33,014 bases of DNA. Source: an uncultured Akkermansia sp. (GTDB lineage: Bacteria; Verrucomicrobiota; Verrucomicrobiia; Verrucomicrobiales; Akkermansiaceae). The stretch covers positions 1 to 33,014 of the forward strand of contig CANQAD010000022.1 of the NCBI GenBank assembly GCA_947588735.1. The letters are read 5' to 3'. Shown one piece after another: positions 23,785 to 30,960 of this stretch. Position numbers and translations under genes: made by a program. Numbering within the stretch: position 1 is the first letter of the stretch; each line of letters starts with the position of its first letter. The notes under the pieces were generated by a model. The model was not told where the DNA came from, made no database searches, and saw nothing but the letters and a program-made list of their open reading frames with translations.

Positions 23785-25074
23785 ATGCACCTGTTCGCTT
23801 ATAAAGATGGTTCGCTTTTCTGCGAAAATGTCAATCTTGCCAGTATCGCTGAAACCTACGGCACACCTACCTTTGTGTACAGCCGCAACACGATCCTGAC
23901 CGACTTGGACGAATTTCGCCAGGCTTTCGCCGGATTGGATGTTCACATTGCATACGCCGTCAAAGCGTGCTCCAACGGTGCCATTCTCCAGCTGATGGCA
24001 AAGCGCGGTGCAGGCTTCGATATTGTATCTGGCGGGGAGTTGTGGCGTGTTATCCGGGCGGGGGGAAACCCGGCAGCGTGCACGTATGCCGGTGTAGCCA
24101 AGACGGAGGCCGAAATACGCTACGCGCTCGAATGCGGCATCTATTGTTTCATCTGCGAAAGTGAAAATGAACTGCGCGCCATCGACCGCACTGCTGCCGA
24201 TATGGGCAAGCAAGCTCCTGTAGCCGTACGCGTGAATCCCAATGTGGATGCTCATACGCACAAGTACATCACAACCGGCACGAATGAAAATAAGTTTGGC
24301 GTGGATATCTCGCGCGTGGAACAACTCTACGCTACCGTTGCCACCGATATGCCGCACCTGCGTATCCGGGGCTTACAGATGCATATCGGCTCTCAGCTCA
24401 CAGAAGTGCAGCCCTTTGTGACAGCGGTGCAGAAGGTGGCTCCTCTGGCTGCCAAACTCAAAGAGCTCTATGGCATTGAATTTTGGAGCATCGGCGGCGG
24501 TATCGGTATCGTGTATGACGGATGCCTTGCCTCCGGCTCCTCAAATTGGTGGAAGGAACACCCGGAACAGATTACCATCACCTCGTACGCGAAGGCACTA
24601 ATTCCGCTGCTCACTCCCCTTGACTTGCGTATTCTGCTTGAGCCCGGTCGCCGTTTGGTAGGCAATGCGGGAGTGCTGCTCACCCGCTGTGTGTATGAAA
24701 AGAATGGCGAGAGCAAGCATTTTAAAATGATTGATGCTGGGATGAACGATATAATACGTCCTGCGCTCTATGAGGGCTATCACGAAATATGGCCTGTGCT
24801 CCAACACGATGGCGATACGATCGTGGCGGACGTTGTTGGACCCATCTGCGAATCCGGCGATTTTCAAGCGCAAAACCGTAACATCCCGGACGTAAAACCC
24901 GGCGAACTGTTAGTAGAAATGAGTGCTGGCGCTTACGGGTTCAGCATGTCTTCCACCTACAACTCTCGCCCCTTGGCGGCAGAGGTGATGGTGGACGGCG
25001 ATAAGGTCACCCTGATTCGTTGTCGGCAGACGCTTGAGCGTATGGTGGAGGACGAGGTTCTTCCGGAAGAATAA
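23785..25074 (+). CDS. lysA: Diaminopimelate decarboxylase
   Basis: Fold-type III PLP enzyme making L-lysine from meso-diaminopimelate, the last step of lysine synthesis. The PLP lysine is K60 in HIAYAVKACSNG. Other family marks are FDIVSGGELWR, MHIGSQLTE, the EPGRRLVGNAGVLLTR phosphate/dimer segment, CESGDF (substrate-binding Cys from the partner subunit) and a late SAGAYGFSMSSTYNSRP. Length (429 aa) is normal. It starts 11 bp after the AI-2E gene and is followed 17 bp later by a deaminase gene, so the three may be one unit. Confidence 0.95.
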   Translation: MHLFAYKDGSLFCENVNLASIAETYGTPTFVYSRNTILTDLDEFRQAFAGLDVHIAYAVKACSNGAILQLMAKRGAGFDIVSGGELWRVIRAGGNPAACTYAGVAKTEAEIRYALECGIYCFICESENELRAIDRTAADMGKQAPVAVRVNPNVDAHTHKYITTGTNENKFGVDISRVEQLYATVATDMPHLRIRGLQMHIGSQLTEVQPFVTAVQKVAPLAAKLKELYGIEFWSIGGGIGIVYDGCLASGSSNWWKEHPEQITITSYAKALIPLLTPLDLRILLEPGRRLVGNAGVLLTRCVYEKNGESKHFKMIDAGMNDIIRPALYEGYHEIWPVLQHDGDTIVADVVGPICESGDFQAQNRNIPDVKPGELLVEMSAGAYGFSMSSTYNSRPLAAEVMVDGDKVTLIRCRQTLERMVEDEVLPEE

Positions 25075-25091
25075 TCCACTACACCATTTCC

Positions 25092-25538
25092 ATGGCACGT
25101 CTCTCCATTCCCGAGTATGTGATGGCACTGGCGCATGTGGCGGCACTGCGTTCTGAGGATCCCTATCGCAAGGTGGGCGCAGCCGCTCTGGATGCCGATA
25201 ACCGTGTGATCGGTACAGCTTACAATGGACTATACCCGGGCTTCACGGCGCCAGCGGGATTTTGGGCTTCGCGAGACGAGCGACAAAAGTTTATGCTGCA
25301 TGCAGAAATCAACCTTTGCAGTCTTTTTAAGCGAGGCGAAGCAAAAATTGTAGCCTGTACTACCATGCCCTGCACCTCCTGCATGCAAGCTCTCTGCGCT
25401 CATGGGGTGAAAATCATCTACTACGGTGAAGACTACAAGAAATCCGAGGCACGAGCCATTGCTGACCTCTACGGTGTTCAGCTTACCCGCGTACCAAGCT
25501 ATCCACTTTCAGGGTTATCTCTCTCTCAGGCAGAATAG
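25092..25538 (+). CDS. dCMP/cytidine deaminase family protein
   Basis: A 148-aa zinc-dependent deaminase of the dCMP deaminase/ComEB type. Zinc ligands and the catalytic Glu are visible: H70-A-E72 in LHAEINL and C94-T-S-C97 in TMPCTSCMQAL. The N-terminal DPYRKVGAAALD...VIGTAYNGLYPG segment fits deoxycytidylate deaminases, which feed dTTP synthesis. The HAE motif is followed by INLC rather than the usual xNA, so substrate preference is uncertain. It converges on the next gene with only 6 bp between stops and no visible terminator. Confidence 0.83.
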   Translation: MARLSIPEYVMALAHVAALRSEDPYRKVGAAALDADNRVIGTAYNGLYPGFTAPAGFWASRDERQKFMLHAEINLCSLFKRGEAKIVACTTMPCTSCMQALCAHGVKIIYYGEDYKKSEARAIADLYGVQLTRVPSYPLSGLSLSQAE

Positions 25539-25544
25539 ATACAC

Positions 25545-25991
25545 TCATGCGCGGCGCAACATGGCAGTAAGCTCCTGCTGAAAGCTCTGCATTTCTTCTG
25601 GGGAAGGAGTGCCGGTGAGTTGGCTCCAGCCTAACCTGCCCAGTTGATCAATCTGCCACGCTCCCTCTGCTCCGCCAGGGAAATGCACTTTACCGGAAAT
25701 GAGTGTGCCGGGGAGCTGGAGATCGTCCAACTCAATTCGCACTTTACCGTCCTGTTCCCCGAGAGCACTATCTGCCGTTTCCTGCTCTGGCTGCACCGTC
25801 GGCTTTGCAACTGTATCAGACTCTGTGGCAAGTTCTATGCCATGGTCCAATACCAGAAATCTCACTTCCATAAATGTGAGATGCAGGCCGAATTCACTTT
25901 GCAACTTTTTCTGAATGCCGTTGAGATCCGCGCCTTCGGCTGCCCAGACTCTGATGGCAGCTAACTGCTGTTCATTCACTGTGGTGCTCAT
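25545..25991 (-). CDS. Conserved-looking hypothetical protein
   Basis: Not assigned to a named family. It is a 148-aa soluble protein in two parts. An N-terminal helical region (about 1-55) reads like a small DNA- or protein-binding helical unit (QLAAIRVWAAEGADLNGIQK followed by EFGLHLTFMEVRFLVLDHGI). An acidic, Gln/Glu-rich linker and a beta-rich C-terminal region (about 82-135, with LPGTLISGKVHFPGG and AWQIDQLGRLGW) follow. Length, clean frame and a near-consensus promoter support a real gene. That promoter ends 6 nt before its ATG, so the mRNA is predicted to be leaderless. Confidence 0.75.
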   Translation of the reverse strand: MSTTVNEQQLAAIRVWAAEGADLNGIQKKLQSEFGLHLTFMEVRFLVLDHGIELATESDTVAKPTVQPEQETADSALGEQDGKVRIELDDLQLPGTLISGKVHFPGGAEGAWQIDQLGRLGWSQLTGTPSPEEMQSFQQELTAMLRRA

Positions 25992-25997
25992 GCCGTC

Positions 25998-26026
25998 ATC
26001 ATAGCACCTTGCACAGGTCGTGTCAA
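25998..26026 (-). promoter_or_regulatory. Near-consensus promoter abutting the start codon at 25991
   Basis: On the minus strand, a perfect TTGACA (26026-26021), a 17-bp spacer, and TATGAT (26003-25998). Only GACGGC (6 nt) separates the -10 from ATG at 25991, so the start point should fall on the ATG. No Shine-Dalgarno fits in this space. Confidence 0.7.
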
Positions 26027-26102
26027 TTCAACGTCCCGTATGCAGACTGAAAACAGTATGAGGAAAAAGCGCGAGCTCCAAGGAAAAATTGCTACATACC
26101 GC

Positions 26103-26142
26103 AAAAAGGACAAGTGAGCATGCTGCAAAACATGCTCACTTG
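26103..26142 (-). terminator. Intrinsic terminator of rpsT
   Basis: CAAGTGAGCATG (26111-26122) pairs perfectly over 12 bp with CATGCTCACTTG (26131-26142) around an 8-nt loop. On the minus strand the stem is followed by TCC and a TTTTT run (26107-26103). It lies 25 bp downstream of the rpsT stop. Confidence 0.85.
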
Positions 26143-26167
26143 CCGTAAAAGAGATGCATGGAGGCGC

Positions 26168-26431
26168 TCAAGACAGCGCAGCGATGGCTTTGGCGGCCTT
26201 GCTCTTGTAATTGGCTGCACGATTGGGGTGTACAGTCCCCTTCTTGGCAGCCTTATCCACAGCAGAGGCAAAGCGATTGTAAGCGCCAGCAGCTGCTTCC
26301 TTATCCTTCTGCTGCACAGCTGCAATTACCTTTTTGCGAAGAGTGCGAACGCGCGACATGGTGGCGCGGTTGGCCGCAGTACGGGTCTCAGTCTGGCGAA
26401 TGCGCTTTTTAGCGGACAGTGTGTGTGCCAT
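26168..26431 (-). CDS. rpsT: 30S ribosomal protein S20
   Basis: An 87-aa basic, helical protein of the small ribosomal subunit that binds 16S rRNA early in assembly. It starts MAHTLSAKKRIRQTETRTA (family form MANxxSAxKRIRQ) and continues RTLRKKVIAAV...AASAVDKAAKKGTVHPNRA-type helices, ending KSKAAKAIAAL. The ATG at 26431 is fixed by the family N-terminus; longer readings are spurious. It is monocistronic, with a strong intrinsic terminator downstream. Upstream are a TTGACA/TAAACT pair and a separate TATAAT 6 nt from the ATG. Confidence 0.95.
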   Translation of the reverse strand: MAHTLSAKKRIRQTETRTAANRATMSRVRTLRKKVIAAVQQKDKEAAAGAYNRFASAVDKAAKKGTVHPNRAANYKSKAAKAIAALS

Positions 26432-26437
26432 AGTTGT

Positions 26438-26491
26438 ATTATAGATTGATTCCAGGTGGGAGCAGTTTACACCATCTTTCCCCTTTGTCAA
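26438..26491 (-). promoter_or_regulatory. rpsT promoter region (two alternatives)
   Basis: Option one: TTGACA (26491-26486), a 16-bp spacer and TAAACT (26469-26464), giving a leader of about 26 nt. Option two: a perfect TATAAT (26443-26438) exactly 6 nt before the ATG at 26431, but without a good -35 at the right distance. The second has the same geometry as the start-abutting promoters elsewhere in the window. Confidence 0.5.
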
Positions 26492-26538
26492 GCAAATTGC
26501 AGATGGAAAAGCTCCTCCCCCCCCAAAAAAAATAATAA

Positions 26539-27786
26539 TTAAATGGATGGGCGCAATACCCAGAGACGATGCGTAATGGCGCACGCTTCCCTTGTGGGCA
26601 TCGATTTTTTAGCGTGTCGTATGCCCCAAGTATCGGTGTAAATGATGGTGCCCTTCTCCTCGTTGTAACCAATGATAAGGCGCATATGACCGCCGAAGCT
26701 TTGCGGCAAGCCTTGCTCCGGGAAAATGCCTAGCATCACGGCCCACACGATGGGGATGCCAGCGTCTATCTGCTGCTTGATATCACCCAGTCCTCGGTTC
26801 ATGGTACTTGGATGTTTCTTGACATCATCCAGAATCATCTGAGCAATCTCGCGATCATCCGGCGGTGTACCACCTTTTTTGACCATTTTTTTTGCTTTTT
26901 TAAGAAAGGACTTCATGCCCACCCAATCCCATGATTTTATTGTCATATGGAAAGGTCCGCAAATGCTTTTGAGTGCCTTCTCCATATCGTTTAGTGTTGT
27001 TCCCTGGTCTGAACTTTTGCAGAGAGCGGCCAGTGCATGCTGATCCACACCATCCATGCCGTAATAGGCAAAGACACGGGATACAGCGGCAGGCACGCAG
27101 TAGCCCTTCTCCCCCTGGTCAACCATCGGAACACCGTTGATCCAAACATCTCCACCTTCCTCCCTCGTCACATTCTCTTTGAGACCAGCCTTGCGTGCCA
27201 CATCCCTAGCACCTCCTTTCTCCAATCCATCTTTGGTTGGAGCTATGCGCATTCGGATAAACTCAGCCACATATTTCTTGCCCTTGCCGGTGGAAGCGGC
27301 CTCCAACAGTACAGCACAGTGTTCGTTTTCCCACTTCCATGCCCGAGTTTTGAGCCCGGTTTCCTTACGACCTTGCTGGTATGGTTTTCCCTCAGCGCCC
27401 ATGCTGTCATTAAGTGCCGTCACACTGTCCTTGATCTTGCGCTCAAAGTCGGTTTTTTCCATGTCGCCGTCATCACCCTTGTTAAAAATGGTGGTGCTCA
27501 GCCCCGCAAAATGCTTTTTGTCTTCGGTGAGCTCCATGGTGACATCCCCGAGCTCAACATTTCCCACCTGTAAATCCGAACCCTTTCGGTAGCGAATGTG
27601 AAAATCGTCCACTCGAGTGTATTGCCCCTCCGAGAACAGGGTGCTCCAAAGTTCGGACGCAGGTTTCTCCCAAAGCGAACCGTCCGCCGCCATGTTCACG
27701 GGATTCCCGGCTTTGGCTGTCTGCTGGAGCACGAGAAGCAAGGTTGTCAGCAGCCCCGCAACTTTGATAAATTGATGTTTCTTCAT
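26539..27786 (-). CDS. Exported C39-like (papain-fold) cysteine peptidase
   Basis: A 415-aa protein with a signal peptide (MKKHQFIKVAGLLTTLLLVL, cleaved near AKA). An N-terminal region of about 180 residues of unknown fold is followed by a C39-like peptidase domain (about 215-390). The likely oxyanion Gln is Q224, the catalytic Cys is C230 in QGEKGYCVPAAV, the His is H367 in FGGHMRLIIGYN and the Asp is D385 in YTDTWG. Such domains occur in secreted or envelope proteases and, in other settings, clip double-Gly leader peptides; no transporter is fused here. The ATG overlaps the argJ stop as ATGA, so it is translationally coupled to an arginine-pathway gene. No promoter of its own is seen. Confidence 0.8.
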   Translation of the reverse strand: MKKHQFIKVAGLLTTLLLVLQQTAKAGNPVNMAADGSLWEKPASELWSTLFSEGQYTRVDDFHIRYRKGSDLQVGNVELGDVTMELTEDKKHFAGLSTTIFNKGDDGDMEKTDFERKIKDSVTALNDSMGAEGKPYQQGRKETGLKTRAWKWENEHCAVLLEAASTGKGKKYVAEFIRMRIAPTKDGLEKGGARDVARKAGLKENVTREEGGDVWINGVPMVDQGEKGYCVPAAVSRVFAYYGMDGVDQHALAALCKSSDQGTTLNDMEKALKSICGPFHMTIKSWDWVGMKSFLKKAKKMVKKGGTPPDDREIAQMILDDVKKHPSTMNRGLGDIKQQIDAGIPIVWAVMLGIFPEQGLPQSFGGHMRLIIGYNEEKGTIIYTDTWGIRHAKKSMPTREACAITHRLWVLRPSI

Positions 27787-29039
27787 CGTGTCAATCCATC
27801 TTGTCTGGCCTGATTCCAGTACGCATATTCCGATCGGTTAAAATCTACGTATTCCGGCGAAAGATCAGTGGTGTACACCGTGTATTCCGCACGTCCGATG
27901 TGAAGATCGATCAGCACCTCAAACTCAGGCGCCTGTACTCGAGCACGCAAATCGTCGCTCGGCGTGTCAGTTTGTACCCCGGCGCGGCATGCCGGCAACC
28001 CCGCAATATCGATGTCCACCTTCTCCTCACGCACGCGGCGCCCAGCATAACCGACAGCATGAATGATACGGCCCCAATTAGGATCTCCGCCGTTCCATGA
28101 GCTTTTCACAAGCGATGACTTTGCAACCCCTTCGGCCACGCGTTTAGCTTCAGCGCGGTCCGGCGCGCCTTTTACACGCACAGTCACGTATTTTGTGACG
28201 CGTTCTCCATCCTGCACGATGTGGCGAGCTTGCTCCATGAGGACATATTGCAATGCCTCGCAAAACACAGGCCAGCCGGGACGTCCCGGAGCAAGCTTCA
28301 CTCCGCTGGCTCCGTTGGCAAGCAGTAGACATGTATCGTTTGTGCTCATATCGCCATCAATTGTGATGCGGTTGAAGGATTGCTCCACCCCGGCGCGTAA
28401 AAGCTTGCGCAACGCAGCCCGTTCAACCGAGGCATCCGTACATACCATACATATCATTGTAGCCATGCACGGAGAAATCATACCCGCTCCTTTACAGCAT
28501 GAGCCAATGCGTACCTCCCTGCCCCTCACAAAGAAACTTACGGCCACCTCTTTTTCGCGTGTATCACTGGTGATGATGGCCGAGGCCACATCGTGCCCTT
28601 TGCCGGTGGATAACCCACGGCAGAGTTCAGGGATACGCGGTTCAATACGCATCATGGGCATCGGCAAACCAATCACACCGGTAGAACAAACTGCTACCTC
28701 GCGCGGCAAAATGCCAAGTTCTCGCGCCACCAGTTGACATTCTGTGCGAGCCACTGCCAAGCCGGCCTCTCCTGTGCAAGCGTTTGCGTTTCCGCTGTTG
28801 GCAATAATCGCACGAATATCGCCGCGACGCATGTGCTCACGGCTCACCCGCACGCAGGCCGCGCGCACTCGGTTCGTCGTGAATACCCCAGCGCTTGTTG
28901 CAGGCTCCGTAGAATATACAAGCGCCAAATCCAGCCGCGTGGCGGTCGGGTCCTTGATGCCGCAACTTATCGCATGGCTTTCGTATCCTTTGGCGGCTGT
29001 TACCCCCCCCCTTATTTCCTTGTATGCTTTCGTTTGCAT
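27783..29039 (-). CDS. argJ: Glutamate N-acetyltransferase / amino-acid acetyltransferase
   Basis: A 418-aa ornithine acetyltransferase. It moves the acetyl group from N-acetylornithine to glutamate in the cyclic arginine pathway. Members self-cleave before a catalytic Thr; here the site is CMATMICMVCTDA with nucleophile T194. Other marks are TSAGVFTTNRVRAACV, IIANSGNANACTG, the oxyanion segment CSTGVIGLPMP, and the C-terminal NWGRIIHAVGYAG plus late YVDFNRSEYAYW. Whether it is mono- or bifunctional cannot be told from sequence. Codons 10-13 lie on a run of nine Gs. A promoter ends 6 nt before the ATG. The stop overlaps the start of the C39-like peptidase gene. Confidence 0.94.
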   Translation of the reverse strand: MQTKAYKEIRGGVTAAKGYESHAISCGIKDPTATRLDLALVYSTEPATSAGVFTTNRVRAACVRVSREHMRRGDIRAIIANSGNANACTGEAGLAVARTECQLVARELGILPREVAVCSTGVIGLPMPMMRIEPRIPELCRGLSTGKGHDVASAIITSDTREKEVAVSFFVRGREVRIGSCCKGAGMISPCMATMICMVCTDASVERAALRKLLRAGVEQSFNRITIDGDMSTNDTCLLLANGASGVKLAPGRPGWPVFCEALQYVLMEQARHIVQDGERVTKYVTVRVKGAPDRAEAKRVAEGVAKSSLVKSSWNGGDPNWGRIIHAVGYAGRRVREEKVDIDIAGLPACRAGVQTDTPSDDLRARVQAPEFEVLIDLHIGRAEYTVYTTDLSPEYVDFNRSEYAYWNQARQDGLTR

Positions 29040-29045
29040 GCTCCG

Positions 29046-29074
29046 ACTATACCACTCCGTCCATCTTTTAGCAA
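29046..29074 (-). promoter_or_regulatory. argJ promoter abutting the start codon
   Basis: On the minus strand, TTGCTA (29074-29069), a 17-bp spacer, and TATAGT (29051-29046). CGGAGC (6 nt) separates the -10 from ATG at 29039. The match is four and five of six, and the geometry is identical to the promoters at 6644-6672 and 25998-26026. Confidence 0.5.
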
Positions 29075-29171
29075 GCTTTCGAACATCAAGAAGCGCACGT
29101 ATATTGCCATGTTCTTCCTACCCTCTCCTTCGTTTGCCTGCACCGCCTGCTCAGCAGACTGTTACTTCTCA

Positions 29172-29204
29172 TTATTCACATTGTTAATAATAAACGCATA
29201 TCAT
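29172..29204 (+). promoter_or_regulatory. Candidate dnaA promoter overlapped by a DnaA box
   Basis: TTCACA (29175-29180), an 18-bp spacer and TATCAT (29199-29204), each five of six to consensus. The DnaA-box-like TTATTCACA (fits TTATNCACA) ends on the last base of the -35, so DnaA binding would cover the promoter. The leader would be about 280 nt, which is long. Confidence 0.35.
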
Positions 29205-29494
29205 TGAAAACTCGGCAATTATCGTAAAAAATGGGCAGAAAAATACACAGAGAAATCAAATGTCAAGGGAAGTTAACAATGAGCCCGGGGGGTAAAAAAA
29301 TTTTTTTCACTGTGGAACGCCCATGGAACAGCGGATAACAAACAAAGAGGGCTGGTAGGAAAATAAAAAAACTTTTCAACGGGAGAAGCCCATGGCATTA
29401 TCGCCTCGACAGCGCACCAAAGCCATCCCCCCAAAGGAAAAGAGGAACGAATGAGCGAGGAAAGCTGGAAACAGACAGAAGAGAGAAGGACGGG

Positions 29495-30940
29495 ATGAAA
29501 ACCGACAACAAAGAGAAAAGCCTTTGGGCAGATATCGTGATCGATATGCGCCGCCGTGGTGACGTTGGGATGTACGGGTTGGAGAATTACATCTGTAAAT
29601 TGGAACTGAAGGAAGACACGGGGACAAAACTGATTTTGGAATACCCGGCGGAACTGCCGATCATGTGGTTGGAACTCAATTATAAGGAATACATAGCAAA
29701 CTCAGTGGCTTGCGTCATGCAGGCCGCGCGCGAAATCGTATTTGTGCAACGCGATGAGAAAGCAGAAAACGAGAAAGACAACGAACCTGCATCTGCACTT
29801 CTTCCGCTGGCTTTTGAAGAAGATGCCACTGCCCCTGTTCAAGCTATCGAACAGATGGGATTCGACACCTCAACAACGCGACACAGGACTGCACGCAAGA
29901 CGGATTCTTTCAACAGCGGATTGAATGAGGAATATGATTTCGACTCTTTCGTGGTGGGCGACAACAGCGAGTTTGCCTACGCTGCAGCTCAGGCTACTGC
30001 CAGGCAACCCGGCACGTACAACCCCCTCTTTATCCACGGAAATTCGGGCCTAGGCAAAACGCACCTCCTGCAGGCCATCGGCAACGCCATGCGTAAGGCA
30101 AATGATGAGGCGCGCGTGCTCTACGTGACCGGCGAAAACTTCACGAACAGCTATATTGACGCTTTAGCGCGCAAGGGAGATGCGCTGCGCAACTTCCGTC
30201 GCAGATTCCGCAGGGCAGACGTGCTTTTGATCGACGATGTGCAATTTCTTGCGCATAAAGACAAGACTCAGGAAGAATTTTTCTACACCTTCAACGCCCT
30301 CTTTGAAAGCGGAAAGCAGGTTGTACTCACGGCCGACTGCCCTGCAGCAGATATCATCGACCTTGATGAACGCCTTAAGTCCCGTTTTGTTCAGGGGCTT
30401 TCCGTGGCTTTGCGCGCCCCGTCCTATGAAACTCGCATGGCAATTTTGCGCGCCAAACGCTGGCGCAAACGCAGTGATCTACTCAGCGACGAAGTGTTAG
30501 ATTTCCTAGCCAAGAGCATCACCCGTTCCGTGCGTCGATTGGAGGGGGCGCTGACACGCCTCGCTACCTTTGCCTCCTTCTCCCATCGGCGTCCCACCGT
30601 GCAAGAGGCGCGCACGCAATTGCGCGAGTTTATGTATGAGGAACCCGCAGCGAGGCTCGCCATTAAGGATATCCAGCAGTCTGTAGCCGATGAGTTTCAC
30701 TTGCGCGTGTCAGACTTGAACGGTCGGCGGCGCACGGCTGCTATCGCCCAACCACGGCAAATTGCTATGTTCTTGGCCCGCCACCACACTGCCTGTTCGC
30801 TTCAGGATATCGGTGCTGCCTTTGGGGGGCGTGATCATGGCACTGTCATTCACGCTGAGCGCACGATTGAACAACGCCTGACAGACCAACCACAGCTGCG
30901 CGAAGCTGTTGGCCGTATCATGGCTGCCCTCGGGATCTGA
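29495..30940 (+). CDS. dnaA: Chromosomal replication initiator protein DnaA
   Basis: A 481-aa AAA+ initiator that binds DnaA boxes and opens the origin. Domain I is at about 1-85, with a variable acidic linker to about 145. The AAA+ core has Walker A GNSGLGKTH (182-190), Walker B VLLIDDVQFLAHK, the arginine-finger region LDERLKSRFVQG, and sensor 2 RSVRRLEGAL. Domain IV ends with RQIAMFLARHH...SLQDIGAAFGGRDHGTVIHA. The usual GGRDHTTVLHA reads DHG (G449) where many species have DHT. A Shine-Dalgarno-like AAGGA precedes the ATG. dnaN and recF, often next to dnaA, are not here; the next gene is a metal exporter 20 bp downstream. Confidence 0.95.
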   Translation: MKTDNKEKSLWADIVIDMRRRGDVGMYGLENYICKLELKEDTGTKLILEYPAELPIMWLELNYKEYIANSVACVMQAAREIVFVQRDEKAENEKDNEPASALLPLAFEEDATAPVQAIEQMGFDTSTTRHRTARKTDSFNSGLNEEYDFDSFVVGDNSEFAYAAAQATARQPGTYNPLFIHGNSGLGKTHLLQAIGNAMRKANDEARVLYVTGENFTNSYIDALARKGDALRNFRRRFRRADVLLIDDVQFLAHKDKTQEEFFYTFNALFESGKQVVLTADCPAADIIDLDERLKSRFVQGLSVALRAPSYETRMAILRAKRWRKRSDLLSDEVLDFLAKSITRSVRRLEGALTRLATFASFSHRRPTVQEARTQLREFMYEEPAARLAIKDIQQSVADEFHLRVSDLNGRRRTAAIAQPRQIAMFLARHHTACSLQDIGAAFGGRDHGTVIHAERTIEQRLTDQPQLREAVGRIMAALGI

Positions 30941-30960
30941 TTTCATAGCCAGTGGTGCTC

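Larger units (their letters stand above)
29040..29494. other. argJ-dnaA divergent intergenic region
   Basis: A 455-bp spacer, AT-rich from about 29160 to 29310. It contains a DnaA-box-like TTATTCACA (29172-29180) and a palindromic A7T7 block (29294-29307). It also has purine-rich stretches and several GGATAA/TTATCG fragments that are not full DnaA boxes. It could be the dnaA regulatory region; too few boxes are visible to call an origin. No small gene is supported. Confidence 0.5.

Noticed and set aside
28063..28737. Long plus-strand frame opposite argJ
   Set aside because: Antisense shadow; argJ motifs on the minus strand are unmistakable.
29040..29494. Replication origin next to dnaA
   Set aside because: Only one convincing DnaA-box-like site is visible; not enough to call an origin without skew data.
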